From an uncultured Chitinophagaceae bacterium (GTDB lineage Bacteria; Bacteroidota; Bacteroidia; Chitinophagales; Chitinophagaceae), in contig CALESY010000036.1 in NCBI GenBank assembly GCA_937919945.1, forward strand, positions 21,828 to 85,827: a DNA stretch of 64,000 nt. Direction: 5' to 3'. Under the pieces are notes generated by a model. It was not told the DNA's origin. It ran no database searches and worked only from the letters and a program-made list of their open reading frames with translations. Positions 57,251 through 64,000 of the stretch are shown one piece after another. Numbering within the stretch: position 1 is the first letter of the stretch; every line of letters begins with the position of its first letter. A program made the translations under genes and the position numbers.

Positions 57251-59155
57251 CTATTCTACTATCAGCTTCACTACTTCAAATCTTTCAGTGGTTGATAGTA
57301 ATGATATATAATACACACCCTTTGCCCAACCCGATGTGTTGATTTGTGTCTGATTTTCGCCAGTGCGTGTTGCCAATTGCTGTACATAAATTGTTTTGCC
57401 TACCACGTCTGTAGCTTTTATGCTGACATTGCCTGTATTATTGGCAAAGAACTTCAGGTTAACACTACTGTGCGTAGGATTAGGGTAGAGGCTTACATAT
57501 TGTACAGTGCTTGCTACACTGCCTACAGATGCAGGCCAACATTCGCTTTTAGTATCTCTTGACACTAATATGTTGTATGTGTTCATGCAGTTGTTGGAAT
57601 CTGTTATTTCTACAGAATAAGTACCCGGACTACTGATGGATGTTATGTCTTTAGTTGTACTTCCGTTCGACCATTTGAATGTAAATGGTGCTGTACCGAA
57701 GTTGCTTGTACCAATCAGTACGCTATCAAAATCAATAGTTACTGCACCATCATTACGGCAAATAGGTGTAGCGGTAAGTTTTGCGCTGATGATGGAATTG
57801 AGGCAAGAAGCAGCATTTATCTCGCTACGTATCTTGTCGCCCGGTTGTTGCCCAAATCCATTGGCAAGGCTTACTCCGCGAGATACCAAGTGACAGTAAC
57901 TCATGATAGAACCCTTCCATGCGGTTGCCGGTTGAGAATTCTGCAGTGTTTCAAAAGAGCAGTTTGTACAACCCGGGCTGCTTTCTTTTGTTGTGCAATC
58001 ATCTATAGACCCGCAAGTGCCGCCTGCGCCTGTCATCCATCCGCACCAGTGTGTGTGGCGGCTACCTATGTTATGTCCTATTTCGTGTGTTACCATTGAT
58101 ACGTCCCAAGAATAAGAAGGAACAGCCAGATAACTACCGTTAATATCTCCGTAAGCATATGATGTATTTCGGTTGCACAGAATATCTAAGTATGCTATAC
58201 CACCAAGCCCGCCATTATCTAATGCCAACAACATAGCTATATCGCCATCAAATGAATTGCTCTTGGCATTCCATGTACTTCTGAAATCATTCAATGCCGC
58301 ACTGGACGATGCATTGTCATACGCATCTGCAACTGTCCATATATACAGCGACTTCAGTTCAATTGCAATCTGCTCGTTACGATACAGAGCCTGCACATTG
58401 TTAAAAAGCCCTGTCATATAGTTTTGTGCAACAGTAAGGCTCAATCTGCTGGAGTAAAATTGATAGTCGGCCTCCCAATACGCGCTCAACTTTTTGCACT
58501 TGTACGCAGCGGTAGTTTTATTGCCTGTATTTGTTTCTTCGCCTTTATCGTACACTGCATAGTCATCTACACCGCATTGGTTCAGAGGCTTCACGTTAAA
58601 GTCTGCATCATTATACAATATGTATTTGCCGCTGTTGTCTTCCAGCTTGCCAAGTACGTAGTTGCCATCAGCATTGGCAAACAGTACCATTACATCGCCA
58701 TTGGCAAAAACACTTACTGCCGCTACCGATTTATCAACACCACGCACAGCTCCTTGATAATGCGCTGCTTTTTCATACGTTGTCTGATGGCGGCCAATAG
58801 CATCTATATAGCCCATATTTGGGGCAGCAGCCAGCGGGCTGCTTTGCAGCATATCCAATACAAATTCTTTACCATTATCTGTTTTGAAAGTCAGCGATAC
58901 CGCTTTCGGGTACGCATTATACAGCTTGCTTATTTCGGTAGTATTGGGCTCCAGCAGTGTTTCCTGCTTCAGTATGGAGTGTTTATCGCCTGTTGTGGGG
59001 GTAAACAGATTGAAAGCCTGAAACTCAACTCCCCTTGCTTTCGCGTCTTTTACTTCGCCGGATAGTACATAGCCTGGTTCCCATTTTGCCAGTACTTGTG
59101 TGTGGATGCAGCACATCAATATCAACAGTGCTGCAAGCTTTGCATACAATTTCAC
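57251..59155 (-). CDS. T9SS-secreted reprolysin-like zinc metalloprotease (paralog 1)
   Basis: A 634-residue secreted protease. Signal peptide 1-23, a propeptide-like region (25-220; VFANGDVMVLFANADGNYVLGK), a metzincin catalytic domain at about 225-455 with HEIGHNIGSRH at 357-367, the Cys-containing HWCGW, and the Met-turn SIMSYC at 416-421, then an Ig-like segment (470-530) and a T9SS sorting domain at 550-634 (VSLYPNPTHSSVNLKF, GVYYISLLS). It is exported across the outer membrane by the type IX system and probably degrades extracellular protein. The start is GTG. A second copy lies 200 nt upstream in the same direction. Confidence 0.93.
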   Translation of the reverse strand: MKLYAKLAALLILMCCIHTQVLAKWEPGYVLSGEVKDAKARGVEFQAFNLFTPTTGDKHSILKQETLLEPNTTEISKLYNAYPKAVSLTFKTDNGKEFVLDMLQSSPLAAAPNMGYIDAIGRHQTTYEKAAHYQGAVRGVDKSVAAVSVFANGDVMVLFANADGNYVLGKLEDNSGKYILYNDADFNVKPLNQCGVDDYAVYDKGEETNTGNKTTAAYKCKKLSAYWEADYQFYSSRLSLTVAQNYMTGLFNNVQALYRNEQIAIELKSLYIWTVADAYDNASSSAALNDFRSTWNAKSNSFDGDIAMLLALDNGGLGGIAYLDILCNRNTSYAYGDINGSYLAVPSYSWDVSMVTHEIGHNIGSRHTHWCGWMTGAGGTCGSIDDCTTKESSPGCTNCSFETLQNSQPATAWKGSIMSYCHLVSRGVSLANGFGQQPGDKIRSEINAASCLNSIISAKLTATPICRNDGAVTIDFDSVLIGTSNFGTAPFTFKWSNGSTTKDITSISSPGTYSVEITDSNNCMNTYNILVSRDTKSECWPASVGSVASTVQYVSLYPNPTHSSVNLKFFANNTGNVSIKATDVVGKTIYVQQLATRTGENQTQINTSGWAKGVYYISLLSTTERFEVVKLIVE

Positions 59156-59355
59156 TTGCTTTTAATTTTTTTTAAATGCTTAATTAATAAAATCAGTTTA
59201 GTGCGTTGGGGGAAGTGCTACGCAAGATACATAAACATGGTTTTAATCCGTTTGTTCAATTGTCATATTATTGTCAATGGGGATAAATACACGATGAAGC
59301 AGGATGAAATAAGTATGGTGTTATACACGTATGTTTTTTAAAGCCCTCATTTACA

Positions 59356-61239
59356 TCAATTTACTACAAGTTTCAAGTATTGCTTACCGGTATTATACTT
59401 TACCGTTATGGTATAAATGCCTGATGTGTAACCGCTTGTATTGATGAATACCTCTTGCTGATGAATGTGCTGTACACTATAATGCACTCTGCCAACCATA
59501 TCTGTTATGGTTATGCTTACATCATTTAGCTTATTACTTAAAGATATTATACACTTATCATCACAAGGATTAGGGCTGATGGTAGCTACAGTATTGTTTT
59601 TTAGTTGTGGGTCTATCCCCAATTTGAAACGACAACTATCTGTATTAATCAAAAACACAGATGTTACATATTGTATCTGGCACTTGTATTTTGCATCTGT
59701 AATAACGACACCATATGTACCTGGGGTTGTTATGCTATGCAGGTTTTGTGTCGTAGCTCCGCTTGTCCAGTAATAGTTGAGAGATGATGGTGGTAATAAA
59801 CCGGATGTTAGATAAGTAGTATCTAACAAGACTGTAACCTTCCCTTCTCCCCTGCATATATGTTCTGTCTGCAATGTTGCTTTTATAGAATGGTTCAGAC
59901 AATAACTTAACGAGGTATTGTTAATATTACTAATCATTTCTTTTCGGGGCAATGGCCCAAATCCATTTGCAAGGTTAATGCCCCTCCCGCGTAAATGGCA
60001 ATAGCTCATAATAGTACCTGACCATGCTGCTGCAGGTGCAGCATCATCATATACAGACAAACAAGTGGTACAGGAGCCGGACCAATCTTTTGGTGCACAG
60101 TTATCGATAGCCCCGCAAGAGCCTCCGTTACCTGTATTCCACCCACACCAATGCGTATGCATGGAGCCAAGCAAATGCCCCAGTTCGTGGCTTATCACCA
60201 TTACGTCTTTGGAATAGGTAGGTATTGTATTGTAAATGCCTTCTACATCTGTATAAGCATAAGAATTAGGTACATCACATAATGTAAGCAATGGTGCTAT
60301 ACCCCCGTTATTGGCAGAATCGGCGGCTACGAGTATAGCAAAATCACCTTTGTGTGCATTGCTTTTTGCTTGCCATGCTTTTTGAAAGTCAACTGACGCA
60401 AAGCTGGCATTAGTATCGCAATAGCTATCCGGTATTGTCCAGATACTGACTGCACTTAGTATAATAAAAATAGAGTCGTTTTTATAAATACCCTGCATTT
60501 GGTTAAACAATCCGGTAAGGTAGTTTTGTGTGAGCGTTACATTTCTTCCATATAATTCATACAGATCGAAGTCTCCTTCCAGGTATATACGTATAGTTTT
60601 ACATGTAGCACTAGCTGTGGTTTTGCCAGCAGGGCTTGCAGACTTTGGTACATCTTTGGTTTTACATACATAAGGTTGCATGTCTTTCAGCGCATCGTCT
60701 TTATATAATACGTAGGTATTACTATTGTCGTTGAGTTTGCCAACTACATAATTGCCTGTCTTGTCTGCAAAAAGTACCATCAGGTCTCCGTTTGCAAATA
60801 CACTGACAGCCGCTAAGGTATTAGGTTGTCCTGCTACACAACCGTTGTAGTGTAGCCCTCTGTCTGCCGAAACAGGTTGATGCCCTTGGTCGCCAATTGT
60901 GTTTGTAGCAATATCGGCAGCAGTGGGGTTGCTACGCATTAGTAGTAGTGTATGCCCGCCGTTGGGTGTTGGTAGATGCAAAGTGATAGTTGTAGGTTTT
61001 TCGTTGTAGAGCTTTGTAATAGCCGACTGCTGCGGAGATAACAAAAATCCGCCGGTAATTACAGGCGCATCACCTGCAAAACTCAACAAGTTGCACTCAG
61101 TAAAAACAGTACCGTTTTTTTGTAATTCATTTACCTGTGTATACAATACATTGCCCGATTGCGCTGCTGATGAATTGACTATATGCAGTAACAGTACAAG
61201 TGAAAATAGGTGCTTATGTATAGGTTTCAATAAGTACAT
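59356..61239 (-). CDS. T9SS-secreted reprolysin-like zinc metalloprotease (paralog 2)
   Basis: A 627-residue protein built like its downstream neighbour: signal peptide 1-26, propeptide-like region with VFANGDLMVLFADKTGNYVVGK, zinc site HELGHLLGSMH at 351-361, HWCGW, Met-turn TIMSYC at 409-414, an Ig-like stretch and a T9SS sorting domain (ATISPNPCDDKCIISL, GIYTITVKYN). Visible identity to the other protein is roughly half in the catalytic part and lower elsewhere, so the duplication is old. The 200-nt gap between them (59156-59355) is AT-rich, with a TCATATTATTGTCA motif at 59263, and holds no gene. Confidence 0.92.
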   Translation of the reverse strand: MYLLKPIHKHLFSLVLLLHIVNSSAAQSGNVLYTQVNELQKNGTVFTECNLLSFAGDAPVITGGFLLSPQQSAITKLYNEKPTTITLHLPTPNGGHTLLLMRSNPTAADIATNTIGDQGHQPVSADRGLHYNGCVAGQPNTLAAVSVFANGDLMVLFADKTGNYVVGKLNDNSNTYVLYKDDALKDMQPYVCKTKDVPKSASPAGKTTASATCKTIRIYLEGDFDLYELYGRNVTLTQNYLTGLFNQMQGIYKNDSIFIILSAVSIWTIPDSYCDTNASFASVDFQKAWQAKSNAHKGDFAILVAADSANNGGIAPLLTLCDVPNSYAYTDVEGIYNTIPTYSKDVMVISHELGHLLGSMHTHWCGWNTGNGGSCGAIDNCAPKDWSGSCTTCLSVYDDAAPAAAWSGTIMSYCHLRGRGINLANGFGPLPRKEMISNINNTSLSYCLNHSIKATLQTEHICRGEGKVTVLLDTTYLTSGLLPPSSLNYYWTSGATTQNLHSITTPGTYGVVITDAKYKCQIQYVTSVFLINTDSCRFKLGIDPQLKNNTVATISPNPCDDKCIISLSNKLNDVSITITDMVGRVHYSVQHIHQQEVFINTSGYTSGIYTITVKYNTGKQYLKLVVN

Positions 61240-61280
61240 ATAGCTAAGTTAATGAATATTACTTTACAATACCACAGTAA

Positions 61281-61305
61281 AAAGCCCCTGCATAGCAGAG
61301 GCTTT
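61281..61305 (-). terminator. Terminator after ABC exporter gene
   Basis: Stem AAAGCCCCTGC / GCAGAGGCTTT with one mismatch and an ATA loop; followed on the minus strand by TTTTTACTG. It separates the exporter gene from the metalloprotease gene. Confidence 0.75.
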
Positions 61306-61341
61306 ATGTATATCATTTAAACTATGAGAGCTTGACATTTC

Positions 61342-63111
61342 CTATTTCCCCACCGGCACCACAGGGTTCTTCCTTTCCCCTATCTGCTGCCTCCACATGG
61401 CGTAGTACAGACCTTTCTCGTCCAGCAGGTGTTGGTGGTTGCCTGTTTCTACTATCTGCCCGTGTTCCAGTACAAAAATCCTGTCGGCATGCATGATGGT
61501 GCTCAGGCGGTGGGCTATCATAATGGTAATATGTTCTCGTTGCTGGGTAATGTCTTTGATGGTGGTTGAAATCTCATCTTCCGTCAGCGAGTCGAGGGCA
61601 GAGGTAGCCTCGTCAAATATCATCAGCCTTGGCTGGCGCAGCAGCGCACGCGCTATGCTCAGGCGTTGGCGCTCACCACCACTCAGTTTCAGCCCGCCCT
61701 CACCAATCATCGTATCTATACCATGCTCTGCACGGGCCAGCAGATTCTGACAAGCAGCTTTTTGCAGCACCTCATTTATATCCGCATCGGTAGCACCGGG
61801 GTTTACAAACAACAGGTTTTCTTTAATAGTACCGCTGAACAATTGAGTGTCTTGCGTTACAAAACCTATCTGGTGGCGCAGCTCGTCAAAGTCTATATCG
61901 CTGCCATTGATGTTGTTGTAGTATATATGCCCCTGCTTGGGTTTGTACAAGCCTACCAGCAGCTTTACCAGTGTAGTTTTACCACTGCCGCTGGGCCCTA
62001 CAAACGCTACCGTTTCGCCCAATTTTACATTAAAACCGATATTTTCTAAAGCAGCCTTTGTAGCCGTATTGTGCTGAAAGCTCACATCCTCAAAGCGCAG
62101 GCTTTCTATCTTGTTGATAGTAGCGGGGTGTGCAGGCTTTTCCTCTACAGGCTTGTTAAACAATGCCTTCAGATTGTTGAGCGATGCCTCAGCCTCCCGC
62201 CATGCCAGTATGATATTGCCCAACTCTTGCAATGGCCCGAAGATGAAGAACGTATAGAACTGCATGGTAACCATCTGCCCCAGCGTCAGCTTGTCGTGAA
62301 AGATGAAATAGAGCAGCGCGAACATGATGCACTGCCTCAGCAGGTTGACAAACGTACCCTGCACAAAGCTGATGCTGCGTATGCTGCGTACCTTCTTCAG
62401 CTCCAGCCCCAGTATTTTGATGGTGGTAGCGTTCAGGCGGCGTATCTCTTGCTGTGTAAGCCCCAGGCTCTTTACCAGCTCTATATTGCGCAGGCTCTCT
62501 GTAGTGCTGCCCGCCAATGCGGTGGTTTCGCTCACTATGTTTTTCTGTATGGTTTTTATCTTTTTGCTGAGGGCATTGGTAAGCAGCCCCAGCAGCAGCG
62601 CACCTGCAAAGTAGATGAGCACCAGCCAGCTACTGAGCGTAAAGGCATACACAACCACAAACACAATACCCACAATGGTGGTAAACAGTATATTGACGAA
62701 GGCATTGATAAACTTCTCGCAGTCCTGCCGCACTTTTTGCAGTACGCTCAGGGTTTCGCCGCTGCGCTGGTCTTCAAAATCGCTGAAGGGCAGGCGCAGG
62801 GCATGGCGCAGCCCGTCTGTATATATTCTGGCGCCGAATTTCTGTATCACTACATTGACGGTATAGTCTTGAAACGCCTTGGCTATACGGCTGACCATAG
62901 CTGTACCCACCAGCAGCAGCAGCCCTTTGATGACACCGTTGATAAACTGCCCCTCGCTCCACCGGTGCGGCTCTTTGGCATAGGGGTCTATAATGTACTT
63001 ACCGAAGATGTAGGGGTCGAACAGGGAAAAGACCTGATTGACGGCTGCCAGCAACAGTGCCAGCGCTATCAGCCCCTTGTGGCGGCTGAGGTATTGGAGG
63101 AGGAGTTTCAT
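61342..63111 (-). CDS. ABC exporter (MsbA/type IV half-transporter)
   Basis: A 589-residue fused permease-ATPase. Six transmembrane helices at about 15-310 (IALALLLAAVNQVFSLF, GLLLLVGTAMVSRIAKAF), then the nucleotide-binding domain with Walker A GPSGSGKTTLV, Q-loop VTQDTQLFSGTIKENL, signature LSGGERQRLSIARALL, Walker B LMIFDEATSALD and H-loop HRLST. Homodimers of such half-transporters move lipid A, lipids, peptides or drugs; substrate not defined. ATG at 63111 was chosen over TTG at 63126. The minus-strand TACCTTTG box at 63131-63124 lies 12 nt before it. No second exporter gene is near. Confidence 0.93.
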   Translation of the reverse strand: MKLLLQYLSRHKGLIALALLLAAVNQVFSLFDPYIFGKYIIDPYAKEPHRWSEGQFINGVIKGLLLLVGTAMVSRIAKAFQDYTVNVVIQKFGARIYTDGLRHALRLPFSDFEDQRSGETLSVLQKVRQDCEKFINAFVNILFTTIVGIVFVVVYAFTLSSWLVLIYFAGALLLGLLTNALSKKIKTIQKNIVSETTALAGSTTESLRNIELVKSLGLTQQEIRRLNATTIKILGLELKKVRSIRSISFVQGTFVNLLRQCIMFALLYFIFHDKLTLGQMVTMQFYTFFIFGPLQELGNIILAWREAEASLNNLKALFNKPVEEKPAHPATINKIESLRFEDVSFQHNTATKAALENIGFNVKLGETVAFVGPSGSGKTTLVKLLVGLYKPKQGHIYYNNINGSDIDFDELRHQIGFVTQDTQLFSGTIKENLLFVNPGATDADINEVLQKAACQNLLARAEHGIDTMIGEGGLKLSGGERQRLSIARALLRQPRLMIFDEATSALDSLTEDEISTTIKDITQQREHITIMIAHRLSTIMHADRIFVLEHGQIVETGNHQHLLDEKGLYYAMWRQQIGERKNPVVPVGK

Positions 63112-63123
63112 ATATAACAGGGG

Positions 63124-63131
63124 CAAAGGTA
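63124..63131 (-). promoter_or_regulatory. -7 box of the ABC exporter gene
   Basis: TACCTTTG on the minus strand ending 12 nt before the ATG at 63111. Confidence 0.5.
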
Positions 63132-63202
63132 ATGGCTATTGCGAAACCCATGTATATACAGCAGTAAGGGATATCTATAATAGTATGTAACGAGTAATGG
63201 CG

Positions 63203-63483
63203 AGGCACGAAGCCATCTCACGAAATGAGTGCTTTTTAATAAAACTTCCCCTCTTTGAGAGGGGTTAGGGGTGTGTTGCACTCTACATGTGCCTTTTGCC
63301 ATGCTACTTGCCTACGCTTCCTTTCTTTCTTTTGGCAGCAAAAGAAAGAAACAAAGAAAAGCTGTCGGGCATTAAAGACTGCCTAATGCCCGATTGCTAC
63401 CTTGATGCTTTCACATTACTACTGTGCTGCCAATCTAAACAATACTACTCCACCCGTCTTTGCTAGGCACGAAGCTATCTCGT
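63203..63483. repeat. REP-like repeat and hairpin cluster (gap 63112-63693)
   Basis: This gap holds no intact gene but several repeat structures: a near-exact direct repeat AGGCACGAAGC(C/T)ATCT at 63203-63218 and 63465-63480; a 7-bp hairpin CCCCTCT-TTG-AGAGGGG at 63248-63264 with GTTAGGGGTGTG beside it; a perfect 13-bp hairpin TTTCTTTCTTTTG / CAAAAGAAAGAAA at 63322-63351; and CGGGCATTA / TAATGCCCG at 63366-63392. Elements of these types are scattered in many Bacteroidota genomes, and their clustering marks a recombination-prone boundary. After 63490 the sequence turns AT-rich; a short remnant frame (WLTHDRISDVKQ) ends at 63601. Confidence 0.65.
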
Positions 63484-63693
63484 AACAATACTGTAAAACT
63501 ATTACAATGTGGAAAAACTGTAAGGCTTCGGGTAATGGCTGACCCACGACCGCATCAGCGACGTAAAACAGGAACTACAAAAGTATGTTAATGATGATTA
63601 GTTGTAAAGTAGGACAAATTCAAATGTGAAATTTAAAGTCTTTAAAGAAGTATTTAATAATTTTAACCATCGCGATAGAAAACAAAACTACTT

Positions 63694-64000
63694 ATGTCTA
63701 TTATTAAATCAGGTTTTTTTGCATATCCAAGTGTCCCAGAAGTAAATGGAGAAATAATAGAAGAAGCAATAAGGAAGATACATAAAAGTGGCACTACGAC
63801 GCTAATTCAAAGTTGGAAAAATCTGAATATTAGTGGTAATCTAATAATCTCTAAGATTCTAAAACAAATTGAATCTGCAGATTTTTTCTGTGCAGATATT
63901 ACAGGACTAAATGAAAATGTGTTATTTGAACTTGGGTTTGCAATTGGTAAAAGGAAACCCGTTTGGATAATTCAAGATACTTCTATACAGGATTCTTATA
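63694..64000 (+). CDS. Partial protein with NDT/TIR-like Rossmann domain (cut by window end)
   Basis: The frame from ATG 63694 runs to the window end without a stop (102 codons seen). It begins SIIKSGFFAYPS and has a central LISKILKQIESADFFC strand followed by ADITGLNENVLFELGFAIG and KRKPVWIIQD. The AD(I/L)TG.N.NV.(F/Y)ELG.A.G..KP pattern is that of nucleoside 2-deoxyribosyltransferase-like and TIR-like Rossmann domains; such domains often act as N-terminal sensors or effectors in defence proteins, fused to NTPase or nuclease domains. The gene is clearly more AT-rich than its neighbours and follows a repeat cluster, suggesting transfer. The rest lies outside the window. Confidence 0.7.
   Translation, partial: MSIIKSGFFAYPSVPEVNGEIIEEAIRKIHKSGTTTLIQSWKNLNISGNLIISKILKQIESADFFCADITGLNENVLFELGFAIGKRKPVWIIQDTSIQDSY

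Noticed and set aside
58424..59065. 213-codon plus-strand frame within the first metalloprotease
   Set aside because: It is antisense, Cys/Ile-rich, without a start context or homology pattern.
62071..63117. 348-codon open frame on the plus strand
   Set aside because: It is antisense to the ABC exporter, Gln/Leu-rich, with no known motif; the exporter is unmistakable on the other strand.
63533..63601. Short remnant frame WLTHDRISDVKQELQKYV
   Set aside because: It looks protein-like but has no start, 22 codons and no identifiable family; at best a degraded 3' end, noted within the repeat cluster.

Overview
The window is a 64 kb chromosomal segment of a member of the Bacteroidota, most likely of the Chitinophagales/Chitinophagaceae. 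The evidence is: type IX secretion (T9SS) C-terminal sorting domains on three secreted proteins, Bacteroidota-restricted families (DUF4290, DUF6029, DUF2805/TIGR03643, PspC paired with PadR), the Bacteroidota promoter form TTTG-19/21-TAnnTTTG in front of several genes, lipid A synthesis (lpxB), the futalosine menaquinone route (mqnD) and the MEP isoprenoid route (dxs, ispE). Most of it is core, house-keeping DNA with short gaps, many strong bidirectional terminators and two tRNA genes.

Layout. 0-8 kb: tail of an outer membrane protein, murA with DUF4290, small secreted proteins, a glsB-like gene broken by an in-frame amber codon, a T9SS protein, a cobalamin adenosyltransferase/ABC ATPase pair, ispE, rpmI-rplT. 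8-20.6 kb: miaA, a polysaccharide-export module (GT2, ABC ATPase, ABC-2 permease), PadR-PspC, an atypical SDR, tRNA-Ala, lpxB, comA-aroE, a methyltransferase, DAHP synthase-chorismate mutase, truB. 20.6-34.7 kb: GNAT, dxs, a CPBP protease-cdsA-psd phospholipid run, a small Cys/Lys-rich secreted peptide, a GlcD-type flavoenzyme, a symporter, a LOG protein with an O-methyltransferase, a LysM glucosaminidase, hpt, mqnD. 34.8-49.8 kb: tRNA-Pro, lipoproteins, rlmN, SRPBCC-GyrI protein, an orphan histidine kinase, divergent DoxX/HxlR genes around a perfect 30-nt palindrome, an alpha/beta hydrolase lacking its nucleophile, VOC protein, GT4, a CrtI-like flavoprotein, riboflavin synthase. 49.9-63.1 kb: rpsU-xerC-raiA, a PQQ-repeat lipoprotein, ferritin, a TlpA thioredoxin, DUF6029, nadB, two tandem T9SS metalloproteases and an ABC exporter. 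63.1-64 kb: a cluster of REP-like repeats and hairpins, then an AT-rich partial ORF with a nucleoside-deoxyribosyltransferase/TIR-like Rossmann domain, cut by the window edge.

How genes work together: dxs and ispE feed isoprenoids; aroE and DAHP synthase-chorismate mutase feed chorismate, from which mqnD makes menaquinone; cdsA and psd make phosphatidylethanolamine; lpxB, murA and the glucosaminidase serve the envelope. Promoter boxes only 4-5 nt ahead of ATG suggest leaderless mRNAs for truB, psd, rlmN, mqnD and the DAHP synthase. The strongest leads for something new are the partial ORF at the right edge beyond the repeat cluster (possible start of a defence or accessory island), the amber-interrupted glsB, the phased repeats at 2940-2987 and 20729-20782, and the HxlR operator. 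I see no CRISPR array, intact insertion sequence, prophage or complete new defence system inside the window.
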